Source of the DNA: Azolla pinnata
Taxonomy: Eukaryota; Streptophyta; Polypodiopsida; Salviniales; Salviniaceae
Reading direction: 5' to 3'
Length of the DNA stretch: 21,242 nucleotides
Assembly: GCA_037176905.1 (NCBI GenBank)
Contig: JBBBWG010003026.1
Span: 1 to 21,242 of the forward strand
A program made the translations under genes and the position numbers. Positions 16,372 through 21,242 of this stretch are shown here, in pieces. Positions within the stretch are counted from its first letter, which is position 1. Each line of letters begins with the position of its first letter. Below the pieces are notes generated by a model, which was not told where the DNA came from, ran no database searches, and was given only the letters and a program-made list of their open reading frames with translations.

Positions 16372-19300
16372 TCAGCTTACTTTCATATCATCGAGCCCAA
16401 CACTTTTCTGTAGTGCAAAATCGATTCATTAGACAATAACCAAAACCAATCAAAGATTGCTGCGTCCTTCACCACCGATATACAACTTACCAAGAACTCG
16501 TGGTTTCCTTGTAAAAGCGGAGAGAAGTTGGAAACAAAGCTTTTCATGTCCGTTTCAATATCACCCCCACCCTCTCCAAGTACAGCCATGAATCTGGCCC
16601 TTTCTGGCACCAGCTTGAGAGCAACCTGAATGACATCACCATCATCAAGGTCATCATCAATCACCCGCAATCATTCAACAGTTAAATGACTAAGTTTCGA
16701 CTAAGTATGCTTAAAGATACCATCCGCATTACATACAGTAAAGGCACTGCTTGCAATCCATCCATGCCATTTTTTCAGGGTAGCATTGTAAGCTTCAGTT
16801 GCACAGGTACTCATCGTCCAATCTGGATGGTCTAGCAAATTTCCAAACATTGCCACCAAGAAATCCATTGCCCTAATATGGAAAAGAAGATATCAAGCAC
16901 GGTCTCCATTCTTTGAAAGACATCCCTGGAATATTTTTGTATATTTTTATAATTATTTTTCAGAAGTTCTGAAGGGATTTTATTTACAGATCTTTTTAGT
17001 TTATAGCTAAGAAAACTGATAGCCGGAACTACAAATATTAGGAGGAAAAAAATGCACGAGTTTAAGTTTAGGCTCAATTGCATGACATTTCATTCTCGTC
17101 TCTAGAACTGCAAACCCCTTGTCAAATGCAAGCAGGTACTTTTTCACATGGTGGAAAAGAACTACATAATCTAGAAATGAAAGCCAGAAAATGATATATT
17201 GCAAGATTACAATGCCATACAATATGCTTGCATTTGCAACATCGTGTGCATGCAACCATTTGGATTAGTAAAGAAACGCTGTGCAAGAAAGTCAACACAG
17301 AATTGGCAGATATTTTTCCCTTGCATGTATTCCTTTATTTGCTTCCTCCCTGCTGTGTTTAACTCTCTACAAATTTTTTATGAACACCAGAAATTGACAC
17401 TGTTCGTAACCAGAAATTGATTGGATAAGTGATCATGCAGATCACATTAATAACCTCCAACATTCTAGATACTGGCAAGAAGGGATATCTCCAACATATA
17501 CAGGCTAGATTGGATAAAGTGATCAAGCAAAACACGTTAAAATCTCTGACCTTCTAGATACTGAAACGAAGGGATGTAGCTACGTTTAAGATATTTTTGT
17601 AATTTCAGATTGAAATGAAATACCTTGTGAGCCACAATAAACCATTAGCGCAGCTGTTTGAATTTTTTGTTTTGTTCTCCGCAATTTCCTTGCGTACGAT
17701 ATCATATAACAGGTAGAAAGCAGCTGTGTCCTCCTTGTAACGATTGTCCAAGCGCTGAAACATACCACCATATATTGGCTCAGTACTACTGCATATATAA
17801 GCGAGATTTTCATTCAATACCACATATGTTAATCACTGTTACTTGCCGTTATGTTTCCACCGATGTCTGATTTAACAATTGCCATGGCTGCTCCAAATTT
17901 ATCTGTGTTTCAAAAGTAATTAAGTTTTTCCACATCAAACTCTTAGACAGTGTCCAAACACCCTATCCTAAAGAGCTATTCATGCCCACCTATATTACAT
18001 TTTAAGATGGCTCTATGAACCGTCTTAAAAAATGATCCACAATAGAAACCCTGGCTAAGATAATGCATTTGGCTTTTTCTCGCAAGAAAAATGATATTGT
18101 CCCAGAGCACTGCTCATAGAACGTGGGGCAGGAGACAAGACTCGGGAAAAAAGACGGTATATAGAAAATACAGATGATACATAGATATACATGTAGGCGT
18201 TGCATTTAACTAAATACAAACACTGTGATTGTTTAAATAAATGTATTCTATGTTTATGCATACATGATCTGCATATCAATTAATTCAGGTAGATATGCAA
18301 CCAAAGATTATAGAAAATCATGATAAGCCATCCACAAACAAGCTATTCACTCCGTGCAAAAGATCGTCACTGAAGCTATTCCTTCATGGCATCACCATTG
18401 TGAAGTAACTCAGGGAGCTGCCTCAATGTAATGAACCATCTGGACAGAAATATGTCATTCTTGGTGTACAAGAATATAACACAAAAATTCGTCCATGCTC
18501 CGATAATTTAGACGCAAGATGTGTGGATCCAACAAAAACTACGAGTTTTCAGGGTTGAAAAAGACTAAGAGCTCAAGTCTCAGAAGAGAACATGGTTATG
18601 AGGGAATGTGGCAGCCCTGATTGTGATCAGAAACGCTATAAAAGACATTCATTGGAACCGACGACTAAAAAGATAATGTATCTTCAACATTTCAATTGAG
18701 CAGTGAACTTGGTAGTCTAGCAGCAGCAATTGCTGGATTCCTGGCTTGTGCATCTAGAATTCATTACCTCGAATCTTGCAATACTAAATTCTACATGTAC
18801 TACTCAGCTTGAGCATGATCTAGATCTGCAGCTTGAGAGTCAAAATCATAGACGCGGGCATTCAACAGATAATTAAAGCTTCCTAGGCGGTATTTCATAG
18901 CCTCTTATTGGACTGCCTGATTGCAAACACAAAGCACATCGTCGTCATACACTGGAATATAGAGTAGCGACTGCACCATTGTGATGATGGACGTGAATAT
19001 GGTACCCAAAGGGAGGGATCGCAACGGCAAAATGATGACTGGACCCGAATCAAAATCATACATTTAGCATGGAACAGACAACAAGCATAGAAAGGAGAGA
19101 AGCTGAACAGACGGTAATTTTGGAACCTCTTCCAGGAGAGTGTGCCTGTTTGCAGATCACCGATGTGCTTGCAGATCACAATCACAATGGACGACACCAC
19201 ATGCAAACAACTCCCGAAGAAAACCAAGGATGCGAAGGACGGAAACAGGGCCAAGAATGATCATCATCCGTTGCAGATCGGGAGCGGGGGGAGACTGACC

Positions 19301-19429
19301 GAGCACGGGGATGACCATGCGGCAGACGTCGAGGAAGGGTTTGGTGAGCACGTCGTGGCCGGAGGAAGACTTGACGAGAGGGATGGCGTCCAGGGCGTCG
19401 GAAAAGATGGAGCGAGATGAGTCCCCCAT
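16372..19429 (-). CDS. GLTP1: Glycolipid transfer protein, GLTP1-like, six exons
   Basis: Cytosolic protein that moves glycolipids between membranes. Exons on the minus strand: 19429-19300, 17902-17847, 17754-17624, 16872-16737, 16625-16491, 16407-16372. The join is 624 nt and 207 residues, close to the roughly 200 of plant GLTP1. It opens with LTKPFLDVCRMVIPVL, then KFGAAMAIVKSDIGGNIT. The ligand head-group residues of the GLTP fold are all present: Asp56, Asn60 and Arg63 (Lys in mammals), Trp103 in NGLLWLTRAMDF, and His142 in LKKWHGW. The C-terminus SVGLDDMKVS matches the family ending. This is GLTP1-type and not ACD11-type: ACD11 has a different segment after HGW. Exon 3 (YKEDTAAFYLLYDIVRKEI) is more diverged than the rest. 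Intron 2 uses a GC donor, and the last codons overlap a donor-like GTAAGC. The leader has CTTCGT repeats. It shares orientation with LPD but is a separate gene. Confidence 0.9.
16873..17623 (-). other. GLTP1 intron 3, 751 bp
   Basis: Borders CACAAG|GTATTT and CATATTAG|GGCAATG split an Arg codon and rejoin LWLT with AMDFLV. It contains the diverged 71-bp direct repeat at 17420-17579. Open frames inside it on both strands have no family features. Confidence 0.82.
17420..17579. repeat. Diverged direct repeat in GLTP1 intron 3
   Basis: Two segments of 71 bp, 17420-17490 and 17509-17579, align from ATTGGATAA(A)GTGATCA through TTCTAGATACTG to AAGGGAT. They are offset by 89 bp and differ at many positions, so the duplication is old. 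An 18-bp spacer separates them. Confidence 0.75.
17755..17846 (-). other. GC-AG intron (GLTP1 intron 2)
   Basis: Exon 2 ends with ATAACG (Ile-Thr) at 17847. The next bases on the minus strand are GCAAGT, and the acceptor ATGTTTCAG ends at 17755. The join gives GGNIT-RLDNRY, the conserved reading. No GT donor keeps this frame. Confidence 0.75.
17903..19299 (-). other. GLTP1 intron 1, 1.4 kb
   Basis: Donor CTCG|GTCAGT and acceptor TGAAACACAG|ATAAAT complete the codon for Asp44 (VLDKFG). There is no supported gene inside. A 54-codon minus-strand frame near 19060-18899 encodes a hydrophobic stretch but lacks any other support. Confidence 0.8.
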
Positions 19430-19662
19430 GCGCGCTGCGTCCTCCTCGTTCCTGCAGCTCCAACGGCGGATGCTCGGGTCGGGGCGCCGGCAGCGATGGG
19501 CGCCGCGCAGTGGACGCGAAGCTCAGACGGACGGGAGATGGAGACGAAGACGAAGACGAAGACGAGAGACAGAAATGGAAATCGTTCTGTGTAAGGGCCA
19601 GCGTTAGGTTCGGTAATGTCAGGTTCGGAGAAGCTCAGGTTCGGAATGTCTTGGTTCGGAGC
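19430..19662 (-). promoter_or_regulatory. GLTP1 leader and proximal promoter region
   Basis: On the sense strand, CTTCGT repeats (plus-strand GACGAA at about 19543-19563) lie about 115-135 bp before the ATG. They resemble the pyrimidine tracts of the other two genes. No TATA box is evident. Monomers of (A)GGTTCGGA begin at about 19608 and lead into the minisatellite. Confidence 0.4.
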
Positions 19663-20000
19663 CTTAGGCTCGGGGCTTGCTTTTAACTCTTTTTAGGTTC
19701 GGAATGGGCTTAGGTTCGGGGCTTGCTTTTAACTCTTTTTAAGCTCGGAATGGGCTTCGGTTCGGGGCTTGCTTTTAACTCTTTTTAGGCTCGGCATGGG
19801 CTTAGGTTCGGGGCTTGCTTTTAACTCTTTTTAGGCTCGGAATGGGCTTAGGTTCGGGGCTTGCTTTTAACTCTTTTTAGGTTCGGAATGGGCTTAGGTT
19901 CGGGGCTTGCTTTTAACTCCTTTTAGGTTCGGAATGGCCTTAGGTTCGGGGCTGCTTTAAACTCTTTTTAGGCTCGGAATGGGCTTAGGTTCGGAATGGC
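19663..20000. repeat. 46-bp minisatellite upstream of GLTP1, seven copies
   Basis: Units start with CTTAGG(T/C)TCGGGGCTTGC and end with GGAATGGG. They begin at 19663, 19709, 19755, 19801, 19847, 19893 and 19939 (the last is 45 bp), followed by a truncated eighth (19984-20000). Copies differ mainly at AGGTTCGG/AGGCTCGG/AAGCTCGG positions. Within each unit the word AGGTTCGG occurs twice, so the unit itself probably arose from a shorter one. The array is 234 bp upstream of the GLTP1 ATG. Confidence 0.95.
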
Positions 20001-20880
20001 TCGCTTGCACACGAAGGGCACGAATGTTATGGTCCGGTTTTTCGCTTGGCTTTGCTTCGGACACTTCGCCGAGATCTGCCTTCCGAGGCAGGAGAGCCGC
20101 ATTAGGTTCGGAATCAGCGTTTTTAACGGCCCGGAGACGAAGGGAAATCGTTCTTCAGATTTTTTTCTTTCTTTTGTTTTGTTTTGGCTAGCTTCCGAGG
20201 AGCAAGCAACGTGAGGCTTGGTTGTGGCACACGACCTGGTTCGAGTTCTAGCAGCATACGCAGTTTTGGTTTTTTCTTTTTTTTTCTTTTTTCAAGGCCC
20301 GAAGACAGACGAAACAATCCTGGCTTTTTGCTTGCTTTCTACGAGGGACAACATCGGGTTCGATTAGTGTGGTTCAGTGGCTCAGTTCGGGCATCTCAAG
20401 CAGTTTTCCAAGACTCCCAGCAGTTCAGAAAAAAACCTTCAACAGAAGATTGGTAGTTGAACAATTGTAACAAAACATATTGAGAAAGCTAGGCCTTCGA
20501 GGGCCATATCGAGGCACATATCTAGGATCAATCCAGAGCCCACACGTTTCTCAGATTGCCAAGCACCATGCTCACTGCGGCGAATGCATCGATGTTTCTT
20601 GACGTTTGCGAGTGTCTGCCCCAAATTCATCAAGAATCGCTCAAAAAACAATCATCGCAAGGCTTGCAAAAGAAAATCGATCAACGTACCGAGATCATCG
20701 GTGCAACCAAAACTTTTGGAGACTTCTTGCTTTGCTTTGTACCAACCTATACAATGCCGATTACAACAACCAAGGCCTAAATTTTGCATTAGGAAGTATC
20801 TAATCATAAACTCCAAACATACAGTAGGAAGCTACATCTAGTGTTTGAAGCTGTAAAGAGTTAATTACAACATTCATGAT
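20001..20880. other. Intergenic stretch with scattered TTCGG words
   Basis: GGTTCGGA/GGTTCGAG-like words continue loosely to about 20390, as if the minisatellite had once been longer. T-rich runs occur at 20160-20180 and 20272-20292. Open frames of 64-90 codons on both strands overlap and show no domain. No gene is supported. Confidence 0.5.
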
Positions 20881-21242
20881 CTAAGAGTGCTTTGCCATCG
20901 CTCGCACCGATCCCAAGAACCTCTTCGATTGATCTTCCGAGATAACACGAGCCTTAAAAGTCAGCGTCGGGCTCTTTGGGCGCAATCGCTAACGCAGTGC
21001 GATATATTCTCTGATCGAATTCAAGCAAAGTTCACAAAGTCGCCAGAAGAAGGGAAGACAGAATAATTCGTGTCGAAAACTTCCGTGTTAAACGCCACAT
21101 TATGCCACCGACAGAGCAAGTTTTGTTGGGTCCTGATCGCTTACAATCGATGCCAAATCATCATCGATCATCTTCCGCAACATCTTCATCTTTATACCCC
21201 CTCCCCAAACTCCATGTCCACACAACCAAGGAGTGAGTGAGT
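20881..21242 (-). CDS. Possible 3' part of an unidentified minus-strand gene, cut by the window edge
   Basis: I do not recognise this. A possible last exon 20988-20881 reads RLRPKSPTLTFKARVISEDQ and continues to RAMAKHS before TAG. It follows an acceptor-like GCGTTAG. Upstream on the same strand a frame ending MIDDDLASI meets a good donor (ATT|GTAAGC, 21145/21144). Joining them leaves a 156-bp intron and keeps phase 0. The upstream frame is open to the window edge but also has an ATG at about 21189, preceded by GGGTATAAAG, which could be a TATA box or chance. The segment is short, so the evidence is only the splice pair and the composition. Confidence 0.28.

Noticed and set aside
18895..19254. 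Minus-strand frames within GLTP1 intron 1, including a hydrophobic 54-codon frame
   Set aside because: Several frames overlap, none has splice support or a family motif, and the intron borders on both sides are well supported.
16372..19429. ACD11 (a related GLTP-fold protein) as the name for this gene
   Set aside because: The segment after the conserved HGW and the SVGLDDMK ending match GLTP1; ACD11 has a different C-terminal half.
19157..19463. Extra frames over GLTP1 exon 1 on both strands
   Set aside because: Only the frame starting at 19429 continues in phase into the conserved GLTP exons.

Overview
This is nuclear DNA from a flowering plant. It carries three intron-rich genes whose proteins belong to plant families: a DUSP-type ubiquitin-specific protease (UBP8 clade), mitochondrial dihydrolipoyl dehydrogenase, and a GLTP1-type glycolipid transfer protein. 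Introns have plant-like GT/GC-AG borders and T-rich acceptors, and there is no operon structure. A monocot is my guess from the general look of the proteins and the GC-richer first exons; I cannot name the species.

Layout, left to right. 1-1290 is AT-rich intergenic DNA with no supported gene. 1330-2200 is a dense block of simple and tandem repeats rich in CATGCATG/ATGCAT: a 195-bp duplication, CATA microsatellites and a 48-bp minisatellite. It ends about 160 bp before the CTT-rich 5' leader of the first gene. UBP8-like (+) has a leader around 2300-2499, a probable 5' UTR intron 2500-3804, and a coding region 3813-9952 in 13 exons that joins to 910 residues. After its 3' UTR comes a convergent gap, then LPD (-) 14347-11656 in two exons (511 aa). 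The gap 14348-16371 holds GAA tracts, short tandem repeats with ACGT cores, a decayed repeat field and two protein-like minus-strand open segments that I cannot identify. GLTP1 (-) runs 19429-16372 in six exons (207 aa). Upstream of it is a 46-bp minisatellite (seven copies, 19663-19983). At the right edge a small minus-strand gene is possible (20881 to the edge).

The three genes look like ordinary housekeeping neighbours rather than a pathway: ubiquitin removal from proteins, the E3 subunit of mitochondrial 2-oxoacid dehydrogenase and glycine decarboxylase complexes, and lipid transfer between membranes. I did not find a new defence, mobile or biosynthetic system. Points worth a second look are two GC-AG introns, an in-frame alternative donor in UBP8, a donor-like sequence over the GLTP1 stop codon, CTT-type pyrimidine tracts at all three gene starts, promoter-proximal minisatellites, and the unidentified open segments between LPD and GLTP1. 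Exon borders were worked out by hand from reading frame, splice consensus and remembered family sequence; none is confirmed by transcripts.
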